Shown: positions 44,793 through 54,526 of the stretch, one piece after another
Layout of the letters: every line of letters begins with the position of its first letter
How positions within the stretch are numbered: the first letter of the stretch is position 1
Assembly (NCBI RefSeq): GCF_004358205.1
Contig: NZ_SMYO01000006.1
Coordinates: 372,001-436,000 of the forward strand
Direction: 5' to 3'
DNA: 64,000 bases
Source of the DNA: Bacillus salipaludis
Lineage (GTDB): Bacteria; Bacillota; Bacilli; Bacillales_B; DSM-18226
Program-made: the position numbers and the translations under genes
The notes under the pieces: generated by a model
What the model was told of the DNA's origin: nothing
Databases searched by the model: none
What the model saw: the letters and a program-made list of their open reading frames with translations, nothing else

Positions 44793-46424
44793 ATGGAAAA
44801 TAGAAATGAAGATGGGACTGCCATAAATGGTGTTGGCAGCTCCAATGATCACCGTTTTGCTACGAACGAGCATGATATGACATTAACAAATCGCCAGGGG
44901 CATCCCATTACAGATAATCAAAACATCCGGACTGTTGGAAACCGAGGGCCTTCTACACTCGAAAATTATCATTTTATTGAAAAAATCTCTCATTTTGACC
45001 GCGAAAGAATCCCTGAGCGGGTTGTACATGCACGAGGTGCTGGCGCACATGGTTATTTTGAGGCGTACGGAAAAGCGGGCGATGAGCCGATTTCCAAATA
45101 TACGAGAGCAAAATTACTACAGGAGGCAGGGAAGCAGACACCTGTGTTTGTCCGTTTTTCTACGGTTGTTGGCGGCGGACATTCTCCAGAAACTCTTAGG
45201 GACCCTCGTGGCTTTGCCGTTAAATTTTATACCGAGGATGGAAACTGGGACCTGGTCGGTAACAATCTAAAAATCTTCTTTATTCGAGACCCACTAAAAT
45301 TTCCTGACATGGTGCATTCCTTCAGGCCTGACCCTGTAACTAATTTGCCAGATCCAGAAAGAATGTTTGATTTTCTTTCTCAAACACCAGAAGCTACACA
45401 TATGGTGACATTTTTGTTCTCCCCATGGGGAATTCCTGCCAACTACCGCCAGATGCAGGGTTCAGGGGTGAATACTTACAAATGGGTGAACAAAAATGGT
45501 GAGGCAGTATTGATAAAATATCATTGGGAACCGATCAAACAAGAGATCAAAAACCTGTTGCAAAAAGAAGCGGATGCCATTCAGGCAACCAATTATAATC
45601 ATGCCACCCAAGATTTGTATGAAGCAATCGAGCGAGGCGAATATCCGGAATGGGAGCTTTGTGTTCAAATTATGAGTGATGATGAACATCCTGATCTTGA
45701 TTTTGATCCGCTTGATCCAACAAAGTTGTGGCCGACGGATCAGTTTCCATTTTTGCCTGTTGGAAAAATGGTGTTAAATCAAAATCCGGAGAATTATTTT
45801 GCAGAGGTGGAACAAGCTGCTTTTGGAACAGGTGTATTGGTAGATGGACTTGATTTTTCAGATGATAAATTGCTGCAAGGGCGGACATTTTCTTATTCTG
45901 ATACACAGCGTTACCGGGTTGGAACAAATTATTTACAATTGCCAATCAATGCTCCGAAAAAGCATGTGGCAACCAATCAGCGCGATGGGCAAATGTTGTA
46001 TCAGGTTGATTCGGCTCCGGGACAGAATCCACATGTAAACTATGAGCCATCGACATTGGGCGGGCTTAAAGAAGCGGACAAAAACGGCAAGGACCATGAG
46101 CCGCAGTATAGTGCAAAGCTGGTTCGGGAAAAAATTGAGCGCACCAATGATTTTAAGCAAGCGGGCGATACGTACCGGAGCTTTGATGACGTGGAACGAA
46201 ATGAACTTATTTCAAATCTTGTAGATGCGCTAAAAATATGCAAACCACATATACAGGATCAGATGATTGAATATTTCACAAATGCAGATCCGGAATACGG
46301 AAAACGAGTTCAAGAAGAGTTGGAGAATGCAAAGCGAGAAATGCAGGCGCATACCAGCACAGCTGCCGCCGATGAAACCTCTCTTAACGCCCAAAATAAA
46401 GGTCGAAAAACAGACGGGTATTAA
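44793..46424 (+). CDS. katX: monofunctional heme catalase, KatX-like
   Basis: 543-residue catalase decomposing hydrogen peroxide. Catalytic His79 lies in [18 protein letters not shown] and Asn near 157 in DLVGNN. The proximal heme Tyr is in the [20 protein letters not shown] block near 365-385, with the [12 protein letters not shown] signature near 136. ATG 44793 is used because TAAGGAGGG lies 6-14 bases upstream; a longer frame reaches back over the preceding gene. An N-terminal extension of about 45 residues and a C-terminal tail rich in Ala/Thr/Lys fit the spore-associated KatX group better than short KatA. The katX name is my best match, not proven. Confidence 0.88.
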   Translation: MENRNEDGTAINGVGSSNDHRFATNEHDMTLTNRQGHPITDNQNIRTVGNRGPSTLENYHFIEKISHFDRERIPERVVHARGAGAHGYFEAYGKAGDEPISKYTRAKLLQEAGKQTPVFVRFSTVVGGGHSPETLRDPRGFAVKFYTEDGNWDLVGNNLKIFFIRDPLKFPDMVHSFRPDPVTNLPDPERMFDFLSQTPEATHMVTFLFSPWGIPANYRQMQGSGVNTYKWVNKNGEAVLIKYHWEPIKQEIKNLLQKEADAIQATNYNHATQDLYEAIERGEYPEWELCVQIMSDDEHPDLDFDPLDPTKLWPTDQFPFLPVGKMVLNQNPENYFAEVEQAAFGTGVLVDGLDFSDDKLLQGRTFSYSDTQRYRVGTNYLQLPINAPKKHVATNQRDGQMLYQVDSAPGQNPHVNYEPSTLGGLKEADKNGKDHEPQYSAKLVREKIERTNDFKQAGDTYRSFDDVERNELISNLVDALKICKPHIQDQMIEYFTNADPEYGKRVQEELENAKREMQAHTSTAAADETSLNAQNKGRKTDGY

Positions 46425-46454
46425 AACGGAGTTTTTGTTCTAATTGAAATTCAT

Positions 46455-46490
46455 TCCATCCTGATTAAATATTTCAGGATGGATTTTTTT
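46455..46490 (+). terminator. terminator after the catalase gene
   Basis: TCCATCCTGA pairs with TCAGGATGGA around TTAAATATT, followed by T7. Confidence 0.88.
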
Positions 46491-46504
46491 AAGAAGCAGT
46501 ATTC

Positions 46505-46651
46505 TTAATGATTTAGTTTTTCTTCTTTTTCTTTTGTCTGTATAGCAGAGGATTTCCTCCGAGGATTTTTTGCAATCTTTACTAAAGAAATAATAAACAC
46601 AACACCTAAAATGGCTGTTAGAACCCACGCAAAAACTTCAATTCCATTCAT
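46505..46651 (-). CDS. small single-pass membrane protein, 48 aa
   Basis: ATG 46651 with AAGGAGG 9-15 bases upstream and stop TAA at 46505-46507. One hydrophobic helix (about residues 5-25, VFAWVLTAILGVVFIISLV) is followed by a strongly basic tail (KIAKNPRRKSS). Unrecognised. It converges on the catalase terminator, which may serve both. Confidence 0.6.
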   Translation of the reverse strand: MNGIEVFAWVLTAILGVVFIISLVKIAKNPRRKSSAIQTKEKEEKLNH

Positions 46652-46829
46652 TCCTAAAAGCCTCCTTGTCAAATGCTGTTTCTTACATCTACGCTATTCA
46701 TTCCGGAAATATGTCTAATCAACTATTATAAAAATATCCCAAAACAAAAATGTAAGCGTTACCATATACAATTCTCCGCTACTTTTTATTTTCCTTTAAA
46801 TAATTTCTAATAATCAAAATAGTAAATCC

Positions 46830-46871
46830 GACAAAAATCGAGTGGTGACAGGCACCACCCGATTTTTGTTG
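46830..46871. repeat. palindromic element with GGTGACAGGCACC core, copy 1
   Basis: ACAAAAATCG-A-GTGGTG (46831-46847) pairs with CACCAC-C-CGATTTTTGT (46853-46869), a 17-bp stem with one mismatch and the loop ACAGG. No clear U-run follows, so it is not a standard terminator. A related copy lies at 50935. Confidence 0.75.
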
Positions 46872-46927
46872 AAAAACTTTGGTTAAGTTTCCATAAATTA
46901 GACATGATAAACGTAGTGGTGATGTGT

Positions 46928-47053
46928 ATGTGGAAAATGGTGCTCGGGTTTATTCCGGATTGGAAGGTTTTGGTTCAAGCTTTGGTTACTTTTTTGATTC
47001 CTTATGGCATCACTAAAGTGTTTAGTTGGATTCGTCAGATAGAGGAGGATTAG
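46928..47053 (+). CDS. 41-aa membrane peptide at the head of the ger operon
   Basis: ATG 46928 (or in-frame ATG 46922) to TAG 47051-47053. The sequence MWKMVLGFIPDWKVLVQALV..FLIPYGITKVFSWIRQ has one amphipathic/hydrophobic helix and an acidic end. Its last codons (GAGGAGGAT) form the ribosome binding site of gerA 7 bases downstream, so the genes are coupled. A CATGATA at 46903 with TGGTTA 17 bases upstream could be a forespore sigma-G promoter (weak). Small D-type subunits are known in some ger operons, but they are about 75 aa and usually elsewhere. Confidence 0.5.
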   Translation: MWKMVLGFIPDWKVLVQALVTFLIPYGITKVFSWIRQIEED

Positions 47054-47059
47054 AGGGCT

Positions 47060-48634
47060 ATGAAGGGACGAAAGTTCGAGATTAGAAAACTGAAAAAACA
47101 GTCATTTCCATCTACGGAACATCAGGAATTCAAGCCTTTACATTCTACCTCTAACCATTTTAGCGGGGATCTTCATGCAGATTTAGAGGTGATCCGCCAG
47201 GAAATTGGACATAATTCCGATTTGAATATTCGCGAGTTTATTATAGGTGGAACAGGGGTTCAGGCAGCACTAATTTTCATCGATTCCCTTTCTGACAAGG
47301 AACTCATTGATCAGCACATTATGAAGTCCCTGATGATGAATTTCTCAGAAGTTTGTAATCTGCCTAGCTCTCCAAACCATTTGACCATCCCAATGGAGTT
47401 TTTAAGAAATCAAGTTTTACCTATTAGCGAGATAACCGAAGCACAAGAGCTGCAAGAGCTAGTTACAAAAGTTTTTAAAGGCTCAACAGCCTTAATGGTT
47501 CATGGGCAAACGGATATTTTAATTTTAGGGACCGCGAAAGGAAAATCGCGTTCAATTGAGGAACCAGTATCCGAAGCATTGGTAAGGGGACCAAGGGTAG
47601 GCTTTACGGAAACCTTGGGCGATAATACGGCCTTATTGCGTCAGCAAGGTGATAATCGAAATTTAACCTTGTTCCATTTTCAGGTAGGGGAGCGATCACA
47701 TAAAGACCTTGTAATCGCTTATAACCAGGAAATTGCCAATCCAGAATTGATCGAGGAAGTAAAGAAAAGAATTAATAAAATTAACCTTGATGATGTTGCC
47801 GAATCAGGCTATATAGAGCAACTAATTGAGGACAATTTCCTTAGCCCTTTTCCGCAAGCACAAAACACAGAGCGGCCTGACCGTGTAATTAGTGCCTTAA
47901 TGGAAGGTCGGGTGGCAATATTACTGGACCGAACACCATTTGCACTAATTGTCCCGGCCACTTTCAATATGATGCTGCAATCGCCGGAAGATTATTATGA
48001 ACGATGGATCCCGGGTTCACTCATTCGTATGCTGCGTTATTTGGCTGCATTTATTGCTCTTTTTGGACCATCTTTGTATATTGCCTTTATTTCATTTCAT
48101 CCTGGTTTAATTCCAACAAAGCTCGCGATTTCAATTATGAAAACACGCGAAGGAGTCCCTTTTCCCGCCCTTATTGAAGCCCTCATTATGGAGATATCCA
48201 TTGAAATTCTTCGTGAGGCAGGGTTACGTTTGCCGAAACCGATCGGTCCGGCAATGGGAATCGTTGGAGGTCTCATTATTGGTGAAGCTGCAGTACAAGC
48301 GGGAATCATTAGCCCGATTATGGTTATTGTAGTGGCAATTACGGCGATTTCTTCGTTTACCATCCCGCAATATAGCACGGGAATTTCATTACGAATGCTC
48401 CGTTTTGTGGCAATGTTTAGTGCAGCCTTATTTGGTTTGTACGGGGTCGTTTTATTTTTCCTTTTCCTCTGCAGCCATATGGTAAAACTAAAGAGTTTTG
48501 GTGTTCCCTATGCCAGCCCAGCCGTTCCATATCGGCTTAATGACTGGAAAGACTTCTTGGTGCGGATGCCATTAATGCTCATGAAACGCCGTTCAGAAAT
48601 GATGAAGACAAAGAATCCAATTCGAAAAGGTTAA
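47060..48634 (+). CDS. spore germination receptor A subunit (GerA/GerXA family)
   Basis: 524-residue inner-spore-membrane protein. The N-terminal soluble domain (about 1-260) is followed by the membrane domain, with five or so helices between about 310 and 490. Family blocks are [67 protein letters not shown] and [20 protein letters not shown]. The GerA proteins form a nutrient-gated ion channel complex with B and C subunits. GAGGAGG overlaps the preceding peptide stop. Germinant specificity cannot be read here. Probably made in the forespore. Confidence 0.95.
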   Translation: MKGRKFEIRKLKKQSFPSTEHQEFKPLHSTSNHFSGDLHADLEVIRQEIGHNSDLNIREFIIGGTGVQAALIFIDSLSDKELIDQHIMKSLMMNFSEVCNLPSSPNHLTIPMEFLRNQVLPISEITEAQELQELVTKVFKGSTALMVHGQTDILILGTAKGKSRSIEEPVSEALVRGPRVGFTETLGDNTALLRQQGDNRNLTLFHFQVGERSHKDLVIAYNQEIANPELIEEVKKRINKINLDDVAESGYIEQLIEDNFLSPFPQAQNTERPDRVISALMEGRVAILLDRTPFALIVPATFNMMLQSPEDYYERWIPGSLIRMLRYLAAFIALFGPSLYIAFISFHPGLIPTKLAISIMKTREGVPFPALIEALIMEISIEILREAGLRLPKPIGPAMGIVGGLIIGEAAVQAGIISPIMVIVVAITAISSFTIPQYSTGISLRMLRFVAMFSAALFGLYGVVLFFLFLCSHMVKLKSFGVPYASPAVPYRLNDWKDFLVRMPLMLMKRRSEMMKTKNPIRKG

Positions 48635-48661
48635 CCAATACTGAAAGGAAGCGGATCAAGA

Positions 48662-49756
48662 ATGATTCGTACAAATGAAAAAATTACGACCCCGCAAGCA
48701 GCTGTCATTGTCATCAATTATATTTTGGCTGCAATCATTTTAACTTTGCCACGTTCAGCTGCGCAAAAAGTGAAAACACCCGACGTATGGATTTCCGTTT
48801 TAATCGGCGGTTTTATTGCGATGGCCGTAGCGATATTGATTGCCAAACTTAATCAACAATTCCCGACGAAAACAGTCTTTGAATATACCCAAGACCTTAT
48901 TGGAAAAATTGGCGGCAGGCTATTGGGAATATCGATTTGTATTTATTACTTTACGATTTCTGCCTATGAAGTTCGAACCATGGCCGAAGTGACAAGAATG
49001 TTTTTATTAGAAGGAACACCGATTTGGGGGATTATCATGCCCTTTATGTGGGTGGGGCTGTACTTGATCTTAGGGGGGATTCCTTCCATTGCCAGACTCT
49101 TTGAAATTATTTTTCCAATTACAGTCATTTTTTTTCTTTTAGTTGCTTTTATGAGTTTTAAAATATTTGAAATCGATAATTTGCGACCTATTTTAGGAGA
49201 GGGGGTTATGCCAGTCATCAGGGGGCTGGAAACCACGGCACTGGCCTATACCGGGTTTGATATTATGTTAATTCTAGTTCCATTTATGCAACAGCCGAAA
49301 AAAGCAGTAAAAGCAGTCGTTGTTGGTGTTTCGCTTGCAATCGTTTTTTATCTGATTACTGTTGTGATGGTAATCGGTGCCTTGTCAGTGGACGGAGTCC
49401 TAACAAGAACTTGGCCAACATTGGATATGATTCGGAGCTTTGAATTTCCCGGTCTGCTCTTCGAACGTTTCGAATCCTTGGTGTTGGTTATTTGGATCAT
49501 GCAAATTTTTGCTACGTATGTTATCACGTTTTATGCATCAGCATTAGGTTTTTCCCAAATATTCAAAAGAAGGATTCAGCCCTTTATGTATGGGTTGCTG
49601 CCAATTATATATATCGTTGCCATGCATCCCAAGAACCCTAATTCGCTATTTAAATTAGGCGATTGGATTGGAAATGCTGCCTTATTCTTCTTTGGAGCAA
49701 TGCCGGTAGTTATGCTGACAGTTGCAAAAATTAAGAGGAAACGACATGAAAAGTAG
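48662..49756 (+). CDS. spore germination receptor B subunit (GerXB, APC-superfamily permease)
   Basis: 364-residue polytopic protein with ten helices of the endospore germination permease family. It begins with ITTPQAAVIVINYILAAIILTLPR, the TM1 unwound-helix region that binds the germinant amino acid or sugar in related receptors; GLETTALAYTGFDIMLILVPF lies near 180-200. GAAAGGAAG precedes the ATG, 27 bases after gerA. It overlaps the C-subunit gene by 11 bases. Confidence 0.94.
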   Translation: MIRTNEKITTPQAAVIVINYILAAIILTLPRSAAQKVKTPDVWISVLIGGFIAMAVAILIAKLNQQFPTKTVFEYTQDLIGKIGGRLLGISICIYYFTISAYEVRTMAEVTRMFLLEGTPIWGIIMPFMWVGLYLILGGIPSIARLFEIIFPITVIFFLLVAFMSFKIFEIDNLRPILGEGVMPVIRGLETTALAYTGFDIMLILVPFMQQPKKAVKAVVVGVSLAIVFYLITVVMVIGALSVDGVLTRTWPTLDMIRSFEFPGLLFERFESLVLVIWIMQIFATYVITFYASALGFSQIFKRRIQPFMYGLLPIIYIVAMHPKNPNSLFKLGDWIGNAALFFFGAMPVVMLTVAKIKRKRHEK

Positions 49757-50927
49757 CATTAAAATCATGATGCTTTCTCTTGTCGTTCTACTGCTCGGAG
49801 GCTGCTGGAGCAGTAAAGAAATCGAGGAATTAGGGTTAATTGCCGGTACTGCAATGGATTTGGAAAAAGACGGAGAACTAAAAGGAAAATTAGAAGCAGA
49901 TGATAAAAGTCTTCCTAATAGACCTCTATTCACTTTAAAGAATCAATTTGTGATATCAAGTGGAACGGGAGCAGGGAAAACAGAGAACCCTACTGCACAA
50001 CAATCTTATATTAACATTTCTGAAACAGGCGATTCCATTTTACCAACCTTACGAAACATGACATTAAAAATTGAAAAGCGAGCTTTTGCCGAACATGAAA
50101 AAGTGATTATTATTGGAGCAGATCTGGCACGTAAAGTAAGCCTGGAGAAGGCGCTTGATTTTTTCATAAGAGAACAGGAAATGAGACCAAGCTGTCTTGT
50201 TATGATTGCAAAAGGCCAAGCTGGCAAAGTTCTCGAATCAAAAAAACCAATTATTCCTGCCTTTCACCTTTATCAAATTACGCAAGGGGAAAAAAGAAAT
50301 GCCAAGATTGTACCGGCAATGCCTCTAGGCAAATTAGAGGGGAAAATGAATTCAGGATCCAGTTTTTTGATACAAAATGTCAGCATAGAAGGGGGAGAAG
50401 CAAAATTTTCTGGGGCTGCGATCATAAAGGGAAAAACGAAAAAACTACTAGGTTTTTTGAATGAAAAGGAAGTAGAAGGTTTAGCCTGGATTGCCGGAAC
50501 GGTAAAAGGCGGGGTCATCAGAAGTATTGATAAAAAGAGCGGCCAACCAATTATTTACGAAATGCTTTCGTTGAAAAGCTCCATTAAACCCCACTTAAAA
50601 GGAAACCAGCTTTCTTTCCATGTTAACATTCAATCGGAAGGACGAATTGCTGAAAACTGGGTATCATCTGGAGACCCGTTTAAAAATGAATTTCTAAAAA
50701 GAGCCGAAACAGCTGCCAAAAACCAAGTCAAGCAGCTCATTCAAGATTCACTTCAAAAAACACAACACCATTATAAAGTAGACGTCGTCGGATTTGGCAA
50801 CCAACTAAGAATCCATTATCCCGCCCAATGGAAAAAACACAAAAAAAACTGGGACCAAACCTTCAGCCAGATCCCCATCACCTATCATATAAAAATCACC
50901 ATAAAAGACTACGGAATGTCAGGATAA
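49746..50927 (+). CDS. spore germination lipoprotein C subunit (Ger(x)C family)
   Basis: 393-residue lipoprotein. Signal peptide with lipobox LLGGC (Cys near residue 20) followed by WSSKEIEELGLIAGTAMDLE, the classic Ger(x)C start, and three alpha/beta domains to the end. The ATG at 49746 overlaps the gerB stop by 11 bases and has AAGAGGAAACG upstream; a start at 49722 would put charged residues before the signal peptide. It completes an A-B-C receptor operon. No D subunit follows. Confidence 0.93.
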   Translation: MKSSIKIMMLSLVVLLLGGCWSSKEIEELGLIAGTAMDLEKDGELKGKLEADDKSLPNRPLFTLKNQFVISSGTGAGKTENPTAQQSYINISETGDSILPTLRNMTLKIEKRAFAEHEKVIIIGADLARKVSLEKALDFFIREQEMRPSCLVMIAKGQAGKVLESKKPIIPAFHLYQITQGEKRNAKIVPAMPLGKLEGKMNSGSSFLIQNVSIEGGEAKFSGAAIIKGKTKKLLGFLNEKEVEGLAWIAGTVKGGVIRSIDKKSGQPIIYEMLSLKSSIKPHLKGNQLSFHVNIQSEGRIAENWVSSGDPFKNEFLKRAETAAKNQVKQLIQDSLQKTQHHYKVDVVGFGNQLRIHYPAQWKKHKKNWDQTFSQIPITYHIKITIKDYGMSG

Positions 50928-50934
50928 AAGCAAT

Positions 50935-50977
50935 CGACAAAATTCGGATGGTGACAGGCAACGCCTGAATTTTGTCG
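50935..50977. repeat. palindromic element with GGTGACAGGCA core, copy 2
   Basis: CGACAAAATTC (50935-50945) pairs with GAATTTTGTCG (50967-50977), with looser inner pairing and the core ATGGTGACAGGCAACGC. Same design as the element at 46830. It lies 7 bases after the gerC stop. Confidence 0.7.
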
Positions 50978-51052
50978 AAATGCATTTTTAATGAATTTTT
51001 CATATTTACCCTGTATAGTCTTTGTAAAGTTGGTGTTTGGAGGTGTTGGCGG

Positions 51053-52024
51053 ATGAGAAGGTTTTTGGCTTTTGTTTTGGTGGGTGGTTCTTTGTTTTAT
51101 TTGTTTAAGCACGGAGAGCTTCCGTCTTTGGCGAAGCTTCATGGATTTTTTTCTGATTCTCAGGTAGCCCATGTGGAAAAGAAGGTGGAGGATTCGATCT
51201 CTAGTCAAAGCAAACAGGCGAAGGTATCTTCCATTCCAGCCTCATATGATAAAAAATATACCCCGACAAAAATTCAAACCTATTGGGTCTCGATAAAAAA
51301 TGGAAAAATAGTTGTAACAGGAAAAGCGACGCCGTACGGAAAATATTACAAAGCTGATGGAGTCATTTTATACATCGATGAACCTCGGGCCAATAAGAAA
51401 TCTACGGTAAAAGTACCGTTTACCAATTATCAAAATTTCCATTATGAATTCCCTCTTACCTATAACGTTGGTGATGTGGTCGTAAATCTTGATGAATATT
51501 ACAACGGCAAAAAAGACGATCCGAATAAAGTATTGGGCTATGCAAAATATCAATTAACCGATGGTGACCCGTATTTGCAGCCAAGTTTCATGGTACAAAG
51601 TAATGACCCGACACTAAAGGCACTTTCTGCAAATATAACAACAGGAAAACAAACGAATACAGAAAAATCTCAGGCCATATTCAAGTGGGTCGCCACCCAT
51701 GTTGCTTACAATGCACCTTTGGTAAACGCATCGAACCCGCCGATCTATTCCGCTTTACAAACCTATAAAACTCGTGTTGTGTTATGCTCCGGCTATGCGG
51801 ATTTAAACGCTGCACTTCACCGAGCGGCAGGCATTGAGGCAAAAGTGGTTTACGGGGAAAATCATGCCTGGAATGAAATTAAACTGAACGGCAAATGGCA
51901 GGTGGAAGATCCCACTTATGGCGCAGGATTTATAAATCTAAACACAGGTAAATTTGTCCAAAGTTATCATCCTGCCTATTTTTCTAAATCAGACATGCAT
52001 AAAGCAGGGGAATATCATTGGTAA
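51053..52024 (+). CDS. transglutaminase-like domain protein, membrane-anchored
   Basis: 323 residues. A signal anchor at about 3-20 is followed by a beta-sandwich-like domain (about 75-190) and a transglutaminase-like cysteine protease domain with Cys in VVLCSGYADLNAALHRA (near 243), His in GENHAWNEI (near 275) and Asp in VEDPTYG (near 290). Intact triad suggests a protease or amide-crosslinking enzyme acting outside the membrane. GGAGGTG upstream fixes ATG 51053 over an in-frame start at 50972. Similar proteins occur in Bacillus without a defined role; spore or cell-envelope work is possible given the neighbours. Confidence 0.88.
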   Translation: MRRFLAFVLVGGSLFYLFKHGELPSLAKLHGFFSDSQVAHVEKKVEDSISSQSKQAKVSSIPASYDKKYTPTKIQTYWVSIKNGKIVVTGKATPYGKYYKADGVILYIDEPRANKKSTVKVPFTNYQNFHYEFPLTYNVGDVVVNLDEYYNGKKDDPNKVLGYAKYQLTDGDPYLQPSFMVQSNDPTLKALSANITTGKQTNTEKSQAIFKWVATHVAYNAPLVNASNPPIYSALQTYKTRVVLCSGYADLNAALHRAAGIEAKVVYGENHAWNEIKLNGKWQVEDPTYGAGFINLNTGKFVQSYHPAYFSKSDMHKAGEYHW

Positions 52025-52124
52025 TAAAGCTTTAAAATCTTCGGGAGCTAGGTCCCTATTTTCATAAAAAACTTTCCATTGTGTCATCCTATTATTATGA
52101 TCAAAGCTAAGAAATGAGGCACAT

Positions 52125-54326
52125 ATGAAAGAATCAGAGAAAAAGGGATGGTTTTGGCATTGGGGCTTGAAAATGTACCAATTCCGCTGGTTCGTTGCGG
52201 CCTTTTGGATTTTATTGTTTATTGTTTCAGCAACGTACGCACAAAAGCTGCCCGATCGGTTAAAAGATAGCGGGTTAACCCCAAAAGGGAGCGAATCGGA
52301 CCGCGGCTTTTCTCTTATGCAAAAGAATTTGGGTACAGCACAATCCTCCATTGATATTGTTTATATAAGCAATAAATTTGATTTAACCCGTCCTAAACAT
52401 AAAGCTGTCATTTTACATTCTTTAGAACCTTTAGCAAAGAAAGAATATATTAAAAGTATTAAATTTAACCAAACAGACCGCCTGAATAACAGAAAAGGCA
52501 TTCAAGCGGTGAGGGTTGAACTCAAGCTTAAAAGCTCGGAAGCCCTTAATCATTTTCCAGAAATCAGAAAACTCATCACTGAACCTAAAGGCATGAAAAC
52601 CTATGTCGATGGAGACACAGCAACACTTTACGATATTCAGCGGGCAACCAAACAAGACATGCATCATTCAGAAATGATCGGTCTTCCGGTCGCCTTGTTG
52701 GTCCTGCTGTTTATTTTTGGCTCGGTAGGTGCGGCATTGTTACCACTTGTCATTGGGATTATGAGCGTATCTTTGACGCTTGGAATAACCTATTTTCTTA
52801 CTGGATTCTTTTCCCTATCTAATTTTTTGCCCAATATCGTTATGATGCTCGGCCTTGCAATTGGCGTCGACTATGCACTGTTTCTCGTCAGCCGCTTCCG
52901 GGAGGAGCTGAGACGGGGCAACGAGGTGCAAGATGCCGTCGCTGCGTCTGCACACACAGCAGGGAAATCGGTGTTTTTTTCCGGATTTGCCGTTTTGATT
53001 GGCTTACTGGGAATGTTATTTATTAAATTACCGATTATTTATTCCCTTTGCCTTGGAGGTGTGCTCGTTGTTTTGTCAGCCGTTCTGCTTTCCTGCACGT
53101 TGTTACCAGCCCTGCTTGGTATTTTCGGCCGCCACATCAATTCGTTAAAGGTGTTTCCGCGGACACAAAAGAAATTAGAAGGTTCAACGATTTGGGAGAA
53201 AATTGCCAATGCAGTAATGAAACATCCTGCGGTCCTAGCTATAATAATTAGTACCTTATTGCTGTCACTCATGTTGCCAATAACACGAATGCGGATTGGC
53301 GTTCCAACTGCAGATGTCCTTCCACCTGCCTTTGAGTCGCGAATGGGTTCGGACATCTTGAAAAATAATTATGATAAGAGGAAATCGAGTCCGATTTTTA
53401 TTGTTTTAAAAACAAAAAATAAGGTTTCAGATGAATCATCGATTCGAACCATTCAGTCATTCGAAAACAAAATTCGTAAGATTTCCGGAGTCATGGATGT
53501 CAACAGTTTTATTGACGTTCTTGGAAAGCACTCCCCAGAAGAAACAGCGATTCTTATCAGTTTAGCTGCTACAAAAGCGGATATGGAAAAAGAAGATTTG
53601 GTGAAAGGCCACTACACTCTTCTGACGGTTGTTCCGAAGTCAGATCCGGGAACCAAGGAAGCCGCTGACCTTGTTAAAAGGGTACGGAACATGAAAATAA
53701 ATCAAGCAGAACGTTTTGTTACAGGGCAAACGGCATTAAGGGTAGACATGCTTGACCGGATCTTTTCAGGTCTCCCTTATTTAATGGGTTTTATTATCGC
53801 GGTTACGTATCTCATTTTGCTTTTTGCTTTCAAGTCTGTCTTAATTCCTCTGAAAGCCGTTGCTATGAATATTCTCAGCCTTGGAGCCAGTCTCGGGATT
53901 GTTGTGATTATTTTTCAATATGGATGGCTCGCAGATGATTTACGGATTACCTCGACAGGATATGTCAGCATTATCATGCCAGTAACGATATTTTGTATTG
54001 TCTTTGGCATTTCAATGGATTATGAGGTTTTTCTAATCTCGAGAATCAAAGAAGAATATGACCGGACAGGGGATAATAATCGAAGTACGGCGGTAGGGCT
54101 GCAAAAAACAGGTAGCCTTATTAGCAGTGCTGCATTCATTCTAATGGTGGTCGTCGGCTCGTTTATTTTTACCAATATTGAAATTACCAAGGCCCTTGGT
54201 GTCGGCCTATTCTGCGCCATTTTTATTGATGCGACATTGATACGAATTATCGTCGTTCCTGCACTGATGAAACTGCTCGGTCCGGCCAATTGGTGGGCAC
54301 CGAAATGGATTGGGGGAAGATCGTGA
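52125..54326 (+). CDS. MMPL/RND family exporter (YdfJ-like)
   Basis: 733-residue membrane protein with twelve helices in two halves, each with a large extracytoplasmic loop (after helix 1 and helix 7). Duplicated helix-4 type signatures GLAIGVDYALFLVSRFREEL (near 244-263) and VFGISMDYEVFLISRIKEEYD (near 625-645) carry the proton-relay Asp-Tyr pairs of MMPL proteins. Family members export lipids, surfactants or drugs; B. subtilis YdfJ confers surfactin resistance. A GAGGC purine site precedes the ATG. Monocistronic, with a 21-bp repeat array behind it. Confidence 0.9.
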   Translation: MKESEKKGWFWHWGLKMYQFRWFVAAFWILLFIVSATYAQKLPDRLKDSGLTPKGSESDRGFSLMQKNLGTAQSSIDIVYISNKFDLTRPKHKAVILHSLEPLAKKEYIKSIKFNQTDRLNNRKGIQAVRVELKLKSSEALNHFPEIRKLITEPKGMKTYVDGDTATLYDIQRATKQDMHHSEMIGLPVALLVLLFIFGSVGAALLPLVIGIMSVSLTLGITYFLTGFFSLSNFLPNIVMMLGLAIGVDYALFLVSRFREELRRGNEVQDAVAASAHTAGKSVFFSGFAVLIGLLGMLFIKLPIIYSLCLGGVLVVLSAVLLSCTLLPALLGIFGRHINSLKVFPRTQKKLEGSTIWEKIANAVMKHPAVLAIIISTLLLSLMLPITRMRIGVPTADVLPPAFESRMGSDILKNNYDKRKSSPIFIVLKTKNKVSDESSIRTIQSFENKIRKISGVMDVNSFIDVLGKHSPEETAILISLAATKADMEKEDLVKGHYTLLTVVPKSDPGTKEAADLVKRVRNMKINQAERFVTGQTALRVDMLDRIFSGLPYLMGFIIAVTYLILLFAFKSVLIPLKAVAMNILSLGASLGIVVIIFQYGWLADDLRITSTGYVSIIMPVTIFCIVFGISMDYEVFLISRIKEEYDRTGDNNRSTAVGLQKTGSLISSAAFILMVVVGSFIFTNIEITKALGVGLFCAIFIDATLIRIIVVPALMKLLGPANWWAPKWIGGRS

Positions 54327-54384
54327 GTTTTTTGGGGGAAATGGAGATTCGCTGATAAAAATTTCTCCACTGGGATTTTAGGCG

Positions 54385-54489
54385 TTATTTGCGAATCATG
54401 ACCATTTATTTGCGGATTAAACCATTTTATTTGCGAATCAAAGCAATTTATTTGCGGATTTCCCCATTTTATTTGCATATCAAATTCAA
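54385..54489. repeat. 21-bp tandem repeat (5 units)
   Basis: TTATTTGCG or its close variant (TTATTTGCA in the last unit) starts at 54385, 54406, 54427, 54448 and 54469, exactly 21 bp apart. Consensus TTATTTGCGRATYAAxxCATT. It lies in the short gap between the MMPL gene and the converging acidic-protein gene. An open frame crosses it on the minus strand, but it is a shadow of the MMPL gene. Confidence 0.88.
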
Positions 54490-54496
54490 ATTAGAA

Positions 54497-54520
54497 AAGG
54501 CTGTCCAAATGGACAGCCCC
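54497..54520 (-). terminator. terminator of the acidic secreted protein gene
   Basis: GGCTGTCC (54499-54506), AAAT, GGACAGCC (54511-54518); on the minus strand followed by TTTTCTAATTT. Confidence 0.85.
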
Positions 54521-54526
54521 GTACAT

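Noticed and set aside
46440..46628. 62-aa minus-strand frame behind the catalase gene
   Set aside because: Wrong frame relative to the 48-aa gene that has AAGGAGG. It includes the catalase terminator.
54020..54478. 152-aa minus-strand frame with a heptad-like repeat (NPQIN/DSQIK)
   Set aside because: The repeat is simply the 21-bp DNA repeat read through, and the rest is the complement of the MMPL gene.
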